A stretch of 59,393 bases of DNA from Thaumarchaeota archaeon SCGC AAA007-O23 (GCA_000402075.1 ARWO01000012.1:1-59393), one strand, 5' to 3'; shown: positions 40,622 through 49,770, counted from the first letter of the stretch. Numbers and translations: made by a program. Notes: generated from the sequence alone by a model not told the origin.

Positions 40622-41588
40622 CTTAGGAGTAATTGGATATAGGAAGCATGCTGGAAAGCTAATTTCTTTCCTAGAAAAAAATTCCGAATGTAAAATTAAT
40701 TATATTTATCACCCAACAAAATCTCTTGATGATAGATTTACAAACAGTTTTAGTAATCTATATGATTGTGATGCAGTTATAATTGCATCCCCTAACAAAA
40801 CACATTATGAATACATTGAAAAACTGACTAAAAATTTCAAAGGGTATATTTTTTGTGAGAAGCCGCCTGTAACATCTTTTACTGAACTAGAAAATCTGGA
40901 AAAAATGCCTACCAACTGGAAACAAAAAATTTTCTTCAATTTTATGCTCCGCTTTAGCGATCTTAGTGATATAATTAAAAACAAAATAAACTCTGCTGAA
41001 TTAGGCACAATAATACATATTGACATTCATGATGCAAAAGGTCTAGCGTTTAAAAAAGAATACCCCAGTTCATGGCGTGCAGATGGAAAAACTAATTTGC
41101 ATAATATACTTGATGCAAACACTATACATCATCTTGATTTAGTTAACCTGCATCTAGGAAAAATTGATAAATTAACATATTTTCCCTCATTGGTTTCAGA
41201 AAATGGGACGTCGTTTGATACTAGCTATGTTATATTGAGATACCAAAGCGGTGTAACGTTATCAATTTTAAATTCCTATGCAACCCCATTAATTAATGAC
41301 GTTTCAATTATAGGGACGAATGGTCGCCTCACAATTAGGAACAATCATCTCGAAATTCAATCACCAAGGGATATTTTTGATGAAAATGGATTGTTTACAA
41401 ATCCACCAATTTCTTTCCAATCAGATTTTTCAATTTCAAACGATGCTGAAAATTCATTGAAAAAATCTCTTAATTATTTCATTTCTCATGTTAAGGAAAA
41501 CAAGAATTTTGATTTGAAATACTTTAACACAAGCATGCAAACAAACCGTCTAATACTAGAATTGAAGCAGTTAAAAATTAACGAATAA
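40611..41588 (+). CDS. Gfo/Idh/MocA-family oxidoreductase coupled to the radical SAM gene
   Basis: The protein has about 325 residues. The Rossmann start is LGVIGYRKHAGKLISF, followed by AVIIASPNKTHYEYI and the family motif FCEKPPV. The catalytic region is IHHLDLVNLHLGKID. TTG at 40611 puts the Rossmann strand at the N-terminus and overlaps the radical SAM gene by 11 nt; the frame is open from 40554. The overlap implies coupled translation and a joint pathway step. The 3' end overlaps the convergent PseG-like gene by 11 nt. Confidence 0.85.
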   Translation: MVLNLGVIGYRKHAGKLISFLEKNSECKINYIYHPTKSLDDRFTNSFSNLYDCDAVIIASPNKTHYEYIEKLTKNFKGYIFCEKPPVTSFTELENLEKMPTNWKQKIFFNFMLRFSDLSDIIKNKINSAELGTIIHIDIHDAKGLAFKKEYPSSWRADGKTNLHNILDANTIHHLDLVNLHLGKIDKLTYFPSLVSENGTSFDTSYVILRYQSGVTLSILNSYATPLINDVSIIGTNGRLTIRNNHLEIQSPRDIFDENGLFTNPPISFQSDFSISNDAENSLKKSLNYFISHVKENKNFDLKYFNTSMQTNRLILELKQLKINE

Positions 41589-42687
41589 GATCGAGTATTT
41601 CTTTGGCAACTCGCTTAGCTCCAAAACCATCAACAACAGATTTGCCTTTTGACGTATTTTTTTCACCTCCTTCAATTGCATATTTTACAAATTTTTGTAT
41701 TCTCAGCTTTGTTTTCTTATTAGGAAAACCCAAATTCCATGCTATTTTCTTATTCTGCCATTCTTTAGCAGTAACTCGTTGATGTTTGTATTGACATATG
41801 ATTGCGAATGGAACTCCTAAAGATGCAAATTCATAGCTTGTTACACCGCCTGCACACATACCGAATTTAGAATTAGAAATTTCTTCTTTAAGGTTAGTAG
41901 TTTCACGTATGATTTTGAGGTTGCTAGGAAATTTTGATTCAATTTTTCTGACTAGTTTAGATTTTGGCGTTGCTTGCCCTAAGATAATTTTTACTTTAAT
42001 TTTGTCTAAAAATTTTTCGAGCTGCTGGCAAAGAATTTCCACAATATTTTGTTCGTCAAATCCACCAAACGTCGCTAAAATTAAATATTTTTTTTTGCGT
42101 GGTTTATCAATAATCTCATACTTTTTATTCAGAGTTTGGTACTTTGGTCCAAGTAAACATCTGGTCCCAAATCTATTCTTTGTAATAGTATTTTTAAAAC
42201 CTATGAATCCATTAATTACTAAATCTGCTTGATAATCAATTTTTTTAACATCCGAAATAACCGCAGTTTTAATTTGTTTGTGCATTGCTTTTACGTAAGT
42301 TTTTGTTATTAAATCATGTTTAATTACTATTAGAATGTCTATGTTGTTTTTCTTCACAAATTTTGTGGTTTGCTTAATATCTAATTTTACATCAAGTCCT
42401 TGTTTCAGTGGAAAAATATTTTTAAAATTATACTTTTTTAGTAATTCAATTGCATTCCCATAATCTTCAACAAGGAAAAAAAATTCTGCTGGCTTAAGTC
42501 TTGAAGATAAATTCATTGCATGATATACATGCCCTAATCCATATTCCTTATTTTTTGCACGCCCACCTGAGATCCTAAAAAGAATTTTTGTATTTTTTTT
42601 TAACAATTGTAAACTTTTTGAATTGAAATCGTTATTTAGTTTTTTTGATAATCTATGAATTAAACGTAAAGTTTTTAGACATATCAA
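41578..42687 (-). CDS. PseG/SpsG-like sugar-nucleotide hydrolase or GT-B protein (set 1)
   Basis: The protein has about 369 residues of GT-B fold. FRISGGRAKNKEYGLGHVYHAMNLS matches the N-terminal loop of PseG, which removes UDP from a 2,4-diacetamido sugar before NeuB-type condensation. TFGGFDEQN and MCAGGVTSYEFASLGVPFAII form the nucleotide-binding half. The frame extends to 42780, inside divergent neuB, but TTG 42687 has an ATTATTTAT-type element about 25 nt upstream. A paralogue at 51984 is shorter. Confidence 0.75.
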   Translation of the reverse strand: MICLKTLRLIHRLSKKLNNDFNSKSLQLLKKNTKILFRISGGRAKNKEYGLGHVYHAMNLSSRLKPAEFFFLVEDYGNAIELLKKYNFKNIFPLKQGLDVKLDIKQTTKFVKKNNIDILIVIKHDLITKTYVKAMHKQIKTAVISDVKKIDYQADLVINGFIGFKNTITKNRFGTRCLLGPKYQTLNKKYEIIDKPRKKKYLILATFGGFDEQNIVEILCQQLEKFLDKIKVKIILGQATPKSKLVRKIESKFPSNLKIIRETTNLKEEISNSKFGMCAGGVTSYEFASLGVPFAIICQYKHQRVTAKEWQNKKIAWNLGFPNKKTKLRIQKFVKYAIEGGEKNTSKGKSVVDGFGAKRVAKEILDLIR

Positions 42688-42704
42688 TATCTCACTAATT
42701 CGAA

Positions 42705-43736
42705 TTGATAAATAATTTGGATACGGCGTGCTCTTATCTTGAAATTGATGGAAAGGTGATCGGTCCACATAAACCAACATATTTTATTGCTGAAGCTGGA
42801 CTGAATCATAATACTGATATTAAATTAGCAAAAAAACTGATAGAAGAAGCACATAATTGTGGAGCTGATGCCGTAAAATTTCAGACGTTCAAATCAGAAA
42901 AATTCTTAACTACAACAAGTAGCTATTACAATGGATTTAAGCAAGCAGAGCTTTCTTACGATAAATTTGCGGAGTTAAAGGATTTTGCTAAAAGTGTAGG
43001 TATTACATTTTTTTCAGCACCTTTTGATATAGAAAGTGCGGATTTTTTAAAAGAAATTGGTGTGCAGTGTTTTAAAATTGCGTCAGGTGATTTTACTGAT
43101 CTACCGTTGATAAGACATGTTGCTAAAATGAACGTGCCCATGATAATTTCTACTGGTGTAGCAAATATGGAAGAGGTTGAGGAGGTAGTTAATTTGTGTA
43201 TGTTTGAAAGTAATAAAAAAATTGCATTACTACACTGCATTGCGCATTATCCAACAGACCCAGAGGAAGCTAATCTGTTAGCGATGGATACTATGAGAAA
43301 AAAATTTCATGTTCCAGTGGGTTATTCAGATAATGGAGAATCATTATTGGTAGATATTGTAGCTGCAAGTATGGGTGCAAATTTGATTGAGAAGCACTTT
43401 ACAATAGATAAAAAATTACCTGGCCCAGATCATTTTTTTTCAATTGATCCTGCTGGACTAAAAGATTTAATTTCAAAAATAAGAATAGTTGAAAGCATGC
43501 ATGGTGACGGTATAAAAGCGCCACAAATTTCGGAAATGGAAGTCAGACAGGATATACGGAAATCTATTACAGCTGCTGAGGATATATCTGAAAATGAAAT
43601 AATTACTGCGGAAAAATTACTGACTAAAAGGCCTGCTATTGGAATAAAACCAAAATATTTTGAACGGGTGGTTGGTAAAAAGGCTAATAAAAAAATTAAA
43701 AAAGATACTGCAATTCAATGGGAAGATATATCTTAA
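42705..43736 (+). CDS. neuB: NeuB-family nonulosonic acid synthase (set 1)
   Basis: NeuB condenses phosphoenolpyruvate with a six-carbon amino sugar to a nine-carbon sialic-acid-like sugar. The 343-residue protein has FIAEAGLNHNTD, ADAVKFQTFK, FSAPFDIESADFL, IASGDFTDLPLI, LHCIAHYPTDPEEANL, GYSDN and IEKHFTIDK. A C-terminal SAF-type antifreeze domain follows (LTKRPAIGIKPKY). TTG 42705 or 42717 is the start. Whether the product is legionaminic, pseudaminic or sialic acid cannot be read from sequence. Confidence 0.93.
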   Translation: MINNLDTACSYLEIDGKVIGPHKPTYFIAEAGLNHNTDIKLAKKLIEEAHNCGADAVKFQTFKSEKFLTTTSSYYNGFKQAELSYDKFAELKDFAKSVGITFFSAPFDIESADFLKEIGVQCFKIASGDFTDLPLIRHVAKMNVPMIISTGVANMEEVEEVVNLCMFESNKKIALLHCIAHYPTDPEEANLLAMDTMRKKFHVPVGYSDNGESLLVDIVAASMGANLIEKHFTIDKKLPGPDHFFSIDPAGLKDLISKIRIVESMHGDGIKAPQISEMEVRQDIRKSITAAEDISENEIITAEKLLTKRPAIGIKPKYFERVVGKKANKKIKKDTAIQWEDIS

Positions 43737-43765
43737 AAAAATGAAAAACGTTTGGATGTTCAATA

Positions 43766-44356
43766 ATGAAAATTAACGAAGAAATTGAGGAATATTTAGA
43801 GAAACAAAATGATTGTGTCTCAAATATAAGGAAAAATCAAATACATGTAGTAGAAGAAATTTTTAATTGTTTAATCAAGTGTAGAGAAAGCGAAAACAGA
43901 ATTTTCCTTATCGGAAACGGTGGAAGTGCTTCTAACGCATCTCATTTTACTTCGGATCTTTTAAAAACTGCCATTACAAAAGACACGAAACGATTCAAAG
44001 CTTATTCATTAACTGATAACATGCCTGTGGTATTAGCATGGGCTAATGATTCATCATATGATGAGGTTTTTAAAAATCAATTAGAAAGCCAGATTGAAGA
44101 AAATGATGTGTTAATTACTCTAAGTGGAAGTGGCAATTCTACGAATGTAATTAAGGCAAATGAATATGCGAATGAGGTGTCTGCACACACTATAGCTTTT
44201 ACAGGAAAAGATGGAGGAAAACTAGCCAAAATTGCAAAAATTAGTCTTGTAATACCCAGCGATGATATGTTAACCATTGAATCTATGCACCTTTTAATTT
44301 GCCATTTGTTAATAACTATGATTAGAAAGCAGGGCAAACCAATGTTTACATATTAA
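43766..44356 (+). CDS. gmhA: Sedoheptulose-7-phosphate isomerase (GmhA-like)
   Basis: The 196-residue SIS-domain protein has IFLIGNGGSASNASHFTSDLL, AWANDSSYDEVF and LITLSGSGNSTNVI, all typical of GmhA, which makes D-glycero-D-manno-heptose-7-P. It starts 29 nt after neuB, so it may be in the same transcript. GmhB and HddA homologues follow on the opposite strand. Together they give three steps toward an activated heptose. Confidence 0.9.
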   Translation: MKINEEIEEYLEKQNDCVSNIRKNQIHVVEEIFNCLIKCRESENRIFLIGNGGSASNASHFTSDLLKTAITKDTKRFKAYSLTDNMPVVLAWANDSSYDEVFKNQLESQIEENDVLITLSGSGNSTNVIKANEYANEVSAHTIAFTGKDGGKLAKIAKISLVIPSDDMLTIESMHLLICHLLITMIRKQGKPMFTY

Positions 44357-44357
44357 A

Positions 44358-44843
44358 TTAATTAAAATATTTTTTAACTATTTCTAAAAGTGTTTGATCT
44401 TTTCTGAGAAGAATTCCCTTACATTCAGCTTCACTTGCAGCAGTCAAGTCGCCCTCTGAATCCCCAATGAAATAACTTTCCCCCAAATCTATGTTAAAAT
44501 CCTCACTAGCCTTAATTAGTAAACCCGGCTTTGGCTTTCTACAATTACAGTTTTGTTCAGGAGTATGTGGGCAGTAATATATTGAATCCACATATGTGTT
44601 GTATTGTTTCAAATAATTTTTTAGTTTAAGATGTATTTCTTCTAATTTTGTTTCTGAAATAATCTTTCTGCCTATAACTGATTGGTTTGTAATAATTATT
44701 ACCAAATAGCCTTTTTCCTTTAATAATTTAATTGCCTCCCCAACACCACTAAAAATTTTAAATTCGTCTATATTTTTTATATGATCAATTCTTTGTTCGT
44801 TTATTACTCCATCTCTATCTAAAAAAACTGTTTTATTCTTCAT
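44358..44843 (-). CDS. gmhB: D,D-heptose 1,7-bisphosphate phosphatase (GmhB-like)
   Basis: The 161-residue HAD hydrolase has the nucleophile motif VFLDRDGVIN, IIITNQSVIG, the zinc-binding CPHTPEQNCNCRKPKPGLL and YFIGDSEGDL. This zinc loop marks histidinol/heptose-bisphosphate phosphatases. Beside gmhA and hddA it would remove the C7 phosphate of heptose bisphosphate. Its stop faces gmhA after 1 nt. Confidence 0.9.
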   Translation of the reverse strand: MKNKTVFLDRDGVINEQRIDHIKNIDEFKIFSGVGEAIKLLKEKGYLVIIITNQSVIGRKIISETKLEEIHLKLKNYLKQYNTYVDSIYYCPHTPEQNCNCRKPKPGLLIKASEDFNIDLGESYFIGDSEGDLTAASEAECKGILLRKDQTLLEIVKKYFN

Positions 44844-44865
44844 TTTCGATAAACTATACTAAAAA

Positions 44866-45879
44866 TTATTCCAAATCTTTCATATCTTGAACCATTGTGT
44901 TCGTATCTTTGTACTTAAATTCTACCCTGGGAATTCCAATTTTTTTCAAAGCCCTTATAATTTTTTGATGTTTTTTTGAACCTGTATAAACAAAAAGATG
45001 CCCTCCACCACCAGAACCCGTAACTTTCATAGATTTTGCACCGTTTGATTCCACAATTTTACAAATTAAGTCTATTTTTTTATTTGATACACCCCTAGCA
45101 AATTGTTTTTTTTGTTCCCAACCTTCATGTAAGATTGATTCAAAACGTTCCAGATCATTATTTCTAAATGCATCTCGCATATCCAAAGTAAGATTACTAA
45201 CTTTATGTAGAGCAGAAATAGTTCTAGGATTAAGGCGCTCAATATTTTTTTGTTGAATTTTTAATATTTCTGAAGAAGGTTTTCTTTCTCCCAAAAAAAA
45301 TAACATGGAATTTTTCTCAAATTCCTTGAGAGTTGATTTATTTAATCGAATAGGAGTTACTGTCACATTATTTTTTGAGAATTTATATAGATTAAAACCA
45401 CCAAAAACTGCAGCAAATTCATCCTGTTTACCAATTCCCCATTTTAAAACATCATGGCCAATCCTAAAAACTTCCATAGCCATTTTGTGTTTGTTCCATT
45501 TCTTTTTTTGAAATTTTAAAATTATGTTTACAATATTAGATGCTAATGAAGAAGAAGCACCTAGACCAGAACCAGGTGCAACATCAGCGGAATAAAACAG
45601 ATCTATACCATTAGAAAATTTCATTTCCTGTAAACAGGTTATTGCTATTGCATGACCAAACTCAGGTCGAATGTTTTGAAGTTTTTTTGATGAAAAATAT
45701 GTGTGGTAATCAGGTGAAAAAGCTTGGAATAAGTTATCAGTTCTTAATTTAGCGGCAACAAATGCAAACTTGTCAATTGTTGCAGAAATAGAGTATCCGT
45801 CATATTTCTTATGATATTCTTCTAAATCTGTCCCGCCACCAACAAAGCTTATTCGAAGTGGAGATCTGCCTAATAACAC
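44866..45879 (-). CDS. hddA: Heptose-7-phosphate kinase (HddA-like GHMP kinase)
   Basis: The 337-residue GHMP kinase has the N-terminal RSPLRISFVGGGTDLEEY, the ATP-binding APGSGLGASSSLAS near residue 105 and the C-terminal KVTGSGGGGHLFVY. It resembles HddA, which phosphorylates heptose-7-P at C1 on the route to GDP-heptose. A matching guanylyltransferase (HddC) is not in the window. GTG start. It is in one operon with gmhB (22-nt gap). Confidence 0.88.
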   Translation of the reverse strand: MLLGRSPLRISFVGGGTDLEEYHKKYDGYSISATIDKFAFVAAKLRTDNLFQAFSPDYHTYFSSKKLQNIRPEFGHAIAITCLQEMKFSNGIDLFYSADVAPGSGLGASSSLASNIVNIILKFQKKKWNKHKMAMEVFRIGHDVLKWGIGKQDEFAAVFGGFNLYKFSKNNVTVTPIRLNKSTLKEFEKNSMLFFLGERKPSSEILKIQQKNIERLNPRTISALHKVSNLTLDMRDAFRNNDLERFESILHEGWEQKKQFARGVSNKKIDLICKIVESNGAKSMKVTGSGGGGHLFVYTGSKKHQKIIRALKKIGIPRVEFKYKDTNTMVQDMKDLE

Positions 45880-46081
45880 ATTGGCAGTTAAAAGCGGTTT
45901 TATTTATTAATTGGTTACAAAAAATCAGTTTGGTGAACTTATTCCAGTTTAACAATCTTAGCATTTTGGTAACTAGTGCTGACATATTTATGCCCAGTTT
46001 TGTTTGTGATAGACTAGTAGAATTCGGTGCGAATGATTTCTACGTTATTTTTAAAGTTCAAGAGGGCAGCCAGTATTTGAA

Positions 46082-46963
46082 TTGAAAATAACGATAGGAA
46101 TTCCTGCATATAATGAAGAGAACCATATTGCTGGCATCATTACCAAATTGAAGAAGGTTACAGATTCAATCATAGTTTGTGATGATGGTTCATCAGATAT
46201 GACTGCGGATATTTCTAGAAATTTAGGAGTTATTGTTATCAAACATGATAAAAACAGAGGTTATGGTGCTGCGATAAATACTATCTTTCAGAAGGCAATA
46301 GAAATAGAAAGTGATGTACTTGTTACATTTGATGCAGATGGGCAACATAGAATAGAAGATATCCCAAAATTATTAATACCAATTGAAAAAAATAGGGTGG
46401 ATGTTGTCATTGGCTCACGATTTTTAAAAAATGAAAGTAATGTTCCAAATTATAGAAAAATTGGAATTAAGATGATAACGGGAGTTACAAACGCATCAAT
46501 AAATCAAAAATTAACTGACGCACAGAGTGGATTCCGAGCTTACAGTAAGCAAGTTCTGGCAAAAATTTCTCCGTCAGATATGGGAATGGGTATTTCTACA
46601 GAGATTTTGATCAAGGCTAGCTCTAAAGGTTTAAAAATTTCAGAAGTTCCAATCACAATTTTATATCCAGGAGATACATCAACACATAATCCTGTGAGTC
46701 ATGGAACTTCAGTTTTAATCAGTACCATAAAATTTACATCGATAGAACATCCATTGAAATTTTATGGAATACCATCATTAATTTTTCTTGCAGTAGGATT
46801 AATTTTTACTTACTCCGCAATCGATTTTTATATCGAGTTTGGTCGACTGAATACTAACTTAACAGTAGTTGGAGCAGGCACCATTTTGATTGGAGTAGTT
46901 TTATTAATTACTGCGATTTTGTTATACAGTCTAGTTAACGTAGTACGCGAGAAACGTTACTAA
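46082..46963 (+). CDS. Family 2 glycosyltransferase with two membrane helices
   Basis: The 293-residue protein has the GT-A domain of dolichyl-phosphate sugar synthases: IGIPAYNEENHI, VCDDGSSDMTADI, VTFDADGQHRIEDI (metal-binding DAD), and DAQSGFRAYSKQV. Two C-terminal helices (about residues 230-250 and 262-285) anchor it. It may load a sugar on dolichyl phosphate. The TTG start and the flippase gene 6 nt downstream indicate an operon. Confidence 0.9.
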   Translation: MKITIGIPAYNEENHIAGIITKLKKVTDSIIVCDDGSSDMTADISRNLGVIVIKHDKNRGYGAAINTIFQKAIEIESDVLVTFDADGQHRIEDIPKLLIPIEKNRVDVVIGSRFLKNESNVPNYRKIGIKMITGVTNASINQKLTDAQSGFRAYSKQVLAKISPSDMGMGISTEILIKASSKGLKISEVPITILYPGDTSTHNPVSHGTSVLISTIKFTSIEHPLKFYGIPSLIFLAVGLIFTYSAIDFYIEFGRLNTNLTVVGAGTILIGVVLLITAILLYSLVNVVREKRY

Positions 46964-46969
46964 CAGAAA

Positions 46970-48112
46970 ATGGCGGGTATTAAAAAAATTAAAGACATTA
47001 GTGCTGTTGGCGGTGCAGATGTCCTTGGAACTGTTATGTCGGCAGCTTTTTGGTTTTATCTTGCATCTCAAATTGAGCCTAGTTCATATGGAGAAATTGG
47101 TTGGTTTCTAGGAATAGCTGGTATTTTTTCTGGCATTGCGTTATTCGGAACAGCAAACACGCTTACAGTTTACACAGCAAAGAAAATTCAAATTCAATCA
47201 ACACTAAATTTTATTTCATTATCCGCTAGTGCAATACTATCATTTATTATCATAGTACTTTTTCCATCATTTTACACAATTGATATTGGAATTATTTTAA
47301 TCGCATATGTAATTAACACACTTGCAATTGGTGACCTGCTTGGAAGAAAACAATATACTAATTATTCAAAATATAATCTTGTACAGAAAGGTCTCACATT
47401 ATGTTTAGGATTTTCATTTTTTTACCTGTTTGGATATGAATCCATAATTTTTGCACTTGCATTATCATATGTACTTCACTTCAAAAGAATTTATTCTATT
47501 TTTAAAGAAATGAGGATAGATTTTAGTTTAATTAAACCAAGAATTAGGTTTATTGGAAATAATTATTTTATGTCTATACTAGCAATTACTTCTGGACATG
47601 TCGATAAAATTGTTGTAGCTCCACTGTTAGGATTCGCCATTCTAGGAAATTGGAGTCTGGCGTATCAAGCTATTGCTGTAATGTCCATACTACCAAATGT
47701 ATTTCAAAAATATTTACTCCCTCAGGAATCAACTGGTGTTAAAAACAAAAAACCAAAGATTGTTGTTATTATTTTTTCAGTTTTTGTTGCTATTTTTGGT
47801 ATTTTGGTGGGACCAATTTTAATTACTGAATTCTTTCCAAAATTTACTGAGACTGTAGATGCGATTAGAATTATGAGCGTGGCTGTAATCCCAACCACGA
47901 TTGCACTTATTCTTGAAGCAGAGTTTTTAGGTAAAGAAAAAAGTGGAGTCGTGCTAATAGGTACAGCTATACTGATGACTTCATTAATTATCGGGATGAT
48001 TGTTTTAGGAAGCTTAATGGGAATAGAGGGAATTGCTTATAGTTTCGTGATTGCACATACAGCAAAAACCTCTTTTTATCTAATAAAAAAACTTCGTATT
48101 GTAACTGATTAA
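46970..48112 (+). CDS. Polysaccharide flippase-like membrane protein
   Basis: The 380-residue protein has about ten to twelve hydrophobic helices and resembles the Wzx/MATE-like polysaccharide transporters. The first helix region VGGADVLGTVMSAAFWFYLASQIEPSSYGEIGWF includes the typical early motif with a glycine-tyrosine pair. It would move lipid-linked sugars outward across the membrane. Its place after a dolichyl-type glycosyltransferase supports this. Confidence 0.82.
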   Translation: MAGIKKIKDISAVGGADVLGTVMSAAFWFYLASQIEPSSYGEIGWFLGIAGIFSGIALFGTANTLTVYTAKKIQIQSTLNFISLSASAILSFIIIVLFPSFYTIDIGIILIAYVINTLAIGDLLGRKQYTNYSKYNLVQKGLTLCLGFSFFYLFGYESIIFALALSYVLHFKRIYSIFKEMRIDFSLIKPRIRFIGNNYFMSILAITSGHVDKIVVAPLLGFAILGNWSLAYQAIAVMSILPNVFQKYLLPQESTGVKNKKPKIVVIIFSVFVAIFGILVGPILITEFFPKFTETVDAIRIMSVAVIPTTIALILEAEFLGKEKSGVVLIGTAILMTSLIIGMIVLGSLMGIEGIAYSFVIAHTAKTSFYLIKKLRIVTD

Positions 48113-48156
48113 TAATAAGAATTTTTTATATTGGCATCATACATGAATTTAGAACT

Positions 48157-49665
48157 ATGAAGGATAAAATTTTTTTCTGGCTGGGCGCTGATTTCTTGAT
48201 GTATGTCCTTTCATATCATTTGCAAAAAAAAATTGATGCCGATTTTTACGCTATATACGATTTACCCAATAAAACTAGAACCTTTTTTCAAAATCAAAAA
48301 TTAGTTGATTTCAAAAAAACATGGTATTACAATGACCAAATAAATTTTAAAAAAAATGAAATAGATATGGAATATCTATCTAATTTTGAAAAAAAATATA
48401 ACATTGGATTATGGAATCTTGCGGTCAATGAACGATTATTTTATAGATTTAACAGATTTTACAAATTTTCCACAGAAGAAATATGGTTAATCCTTGAACA
48501 AGAATGTAAATTCTTTGAAAGCGTTCTTGATGAGATTAAACCAGATTTTTTCATTACAAGAGAACCATTTCTTCATCAGGATGAACTTTTTTATCAAATG
48601 TGTAGAGCTAAAGGAATTAAAGTTCTGGTATCTTCTGCAACGCAATCGTTCAACAAATGTATGATATCAGAACGCCCAACTGAGTTTGATGATTCTTCTA
48701 TATCTGATTCAGAAATATCTATGAAATTTACATCCTTTTCAGATCTGGTAAAAAATATTGGTCGTCAAAGCGATGTTTCAAGCCTAGCTTACAATGAAAC
48801 TATAAAATCATATAATGAAAAATGGCGTGCATCAAACAGAAAAAGGGCAAGCGCCGCAATGGAATTTCTGTTTAATTCAAATAATAAAAACACTAAAACA
48901 CATTTTGCTTATTTTGGTAGATCTAAATCCGGTGTTTTACTTAATGCAATAAAACAAGTATTACAAAAACAGTCGAGAACATCATTCTTAAACAAAAATC
49001 TTTCAACCTCAATTAATCATGATGAAAAATTTGTTTATTTTCCTCTAGGTGTTGATGAGGAGCATAATCTTTTGATTGGAGCACCATTTTATACAAACCA
49101 ACTTGAGACAATAAGACATGTAGCAAAATCCATACCAATTAATTATAAGCTCTATGTAAAAGAACACCCTTCTAGCGTAACACGAAATTGGAAAAGTGTT
49201 TCTGACTATAAGGAAATAATGAATGTCCCTAATGTTAGACTTCTACATCATTCAGTGCCACAAAACGAACTTTTTCAAAATTGTTCATTGGTGGTTAGTG
49301 CTATGGGTTCATCCTGTTTAGAAGCAGCATTTTATGGCAAACCATCAGTCATTTTTGGCAAATTGTATTATTCTATATTGCCATCAGTTCACCATGTGGA
49401 AACACTAAGTAAACTTCCAGAAATTATTCGTTCTTCATTACAGGAACCAGTTAATCTTCAAGATGTTGAAAGATTTCTAGCAATTTTTAAAAAAAACAGT
49501 TTTGACTTTGATATCCAGATGTATCAACTTAAGGAGGCAAACGCATTTTTTTATAACGGCCATTTAGTCGATGTTGAAATTACCGAATCCCAGATGAAAT
49601 CATTCATAGAAGATAACGCCAAAATGTTTTCAGTTTTAGTAGACGAAAATATTAAAAAACTCTAA
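48157..49665 (+). CDS. Capsule-polysaccharide-type glycosyltransferase (GT-B), function uncertain
   Basis: The 502-residue soluble protein has an N-terminal half with no clear family. The C-terminal half has FVYFPLGVDEEHNLLIGAPF, YKLYVKEHPSSV and SAMGSSCLEAAFYGKPSVIFG, as in KpsS/CDP-glycerol-type capsule transferases. A 24-nt part of its coding sequence (codons for NEIDMEY, residues 67-73) recurs at 50753 as a stray fragment. A TTTTTATATT element lies about 29 nt upstream of the ATG. Confidence 0.7.
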   Translation: MKDKIFFWLGADFLMYVLSYHLQKKIDADFYAIYDLPNKTRTFFQNQKLVDFKKTWYYNDQINFKKNEIDMEYLSNFEKKYNIGLWNLAVNERLFYRFNRFYKFSTEEIWLILEQECKFFESVLDEIKPDFFITREPFLHQDELFYQMCRAKGIKVLVSSATQSFNKCMISERPTEFDDSSISDSEISMKFTSFSDLVKNIGRQSDVSSLAYNETIKSYNEKWRASNRKRASAAMEFLFNSNNKNTKTHFAYFGRSKSGVLLNAIKQVLQKQSRTSFLNKNLSTSINHDEKFVYFPLGVDEEHNLLIGAPFYTNQLETIRHVAKSIPINYKLYVKEHPSSVTRNWKSVSDYKEIMNVPNVRLLHHSVPQNELFQNCSLVVSAMGSSCLEAAFYGKPSVIFGKLYYSILPSVHHVETLSKLPEIIRSSLQEPVNLQDVERFLAIFKKNSFDFDIQMYQLKEANAFFYNGHLVDVEITESQMKSFIEDNAKMFSVLVDENIKKL

Positions 49666-49690
49666 TTTTAGGTGCATTGTTTCATTATAT

Positions 49691-49732
49691 ATGCCAGTCA
49701 AATCTATTGAATTCATAAAAAGCAGGATTTAG
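49691..49732 (+). pseudogene. Remnant of a PGI/PMI gene 3' end (repeat copy 2)
   Basis: ATG followed by codons for PVKSIEFIKSRI and a stop (TAG), identical in protein to the end of the PGI/PMI gene at 38546. Four silent third-base differences show the copy came from a diverged but functional homologue, not from a fresh duplication or assembly error. No further similarity upstream or downstream is visible. Confidence 0.8.
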
Positions 49733-49770
49733 CTAAGTAAATTATTTTAATATTGAAATAAACGGTTAAC

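Noticed and set aside
41909..42232. 107-residue plus-strand ORF inside the PseG-like gene
   Set aside because: It is antisense to a GT-B domain with clear motifs and has no independent support.
45858..46085. 75-residue ORF between hddA and the family 2 glycosyltransferase
   Set aside because: The first part overlaps the hddA start on the other strand. Only the last 40 residues look protein-like, so it is listed as a possible remnant and not as a gene.
38508..49732. Repeat-bounded 11-kb interval considered as an integrative element or transposon
   Set aside because: No integrase, recombinase, transposase or terminal inverted repeats are found inside. Recombination scar is the safer reading.
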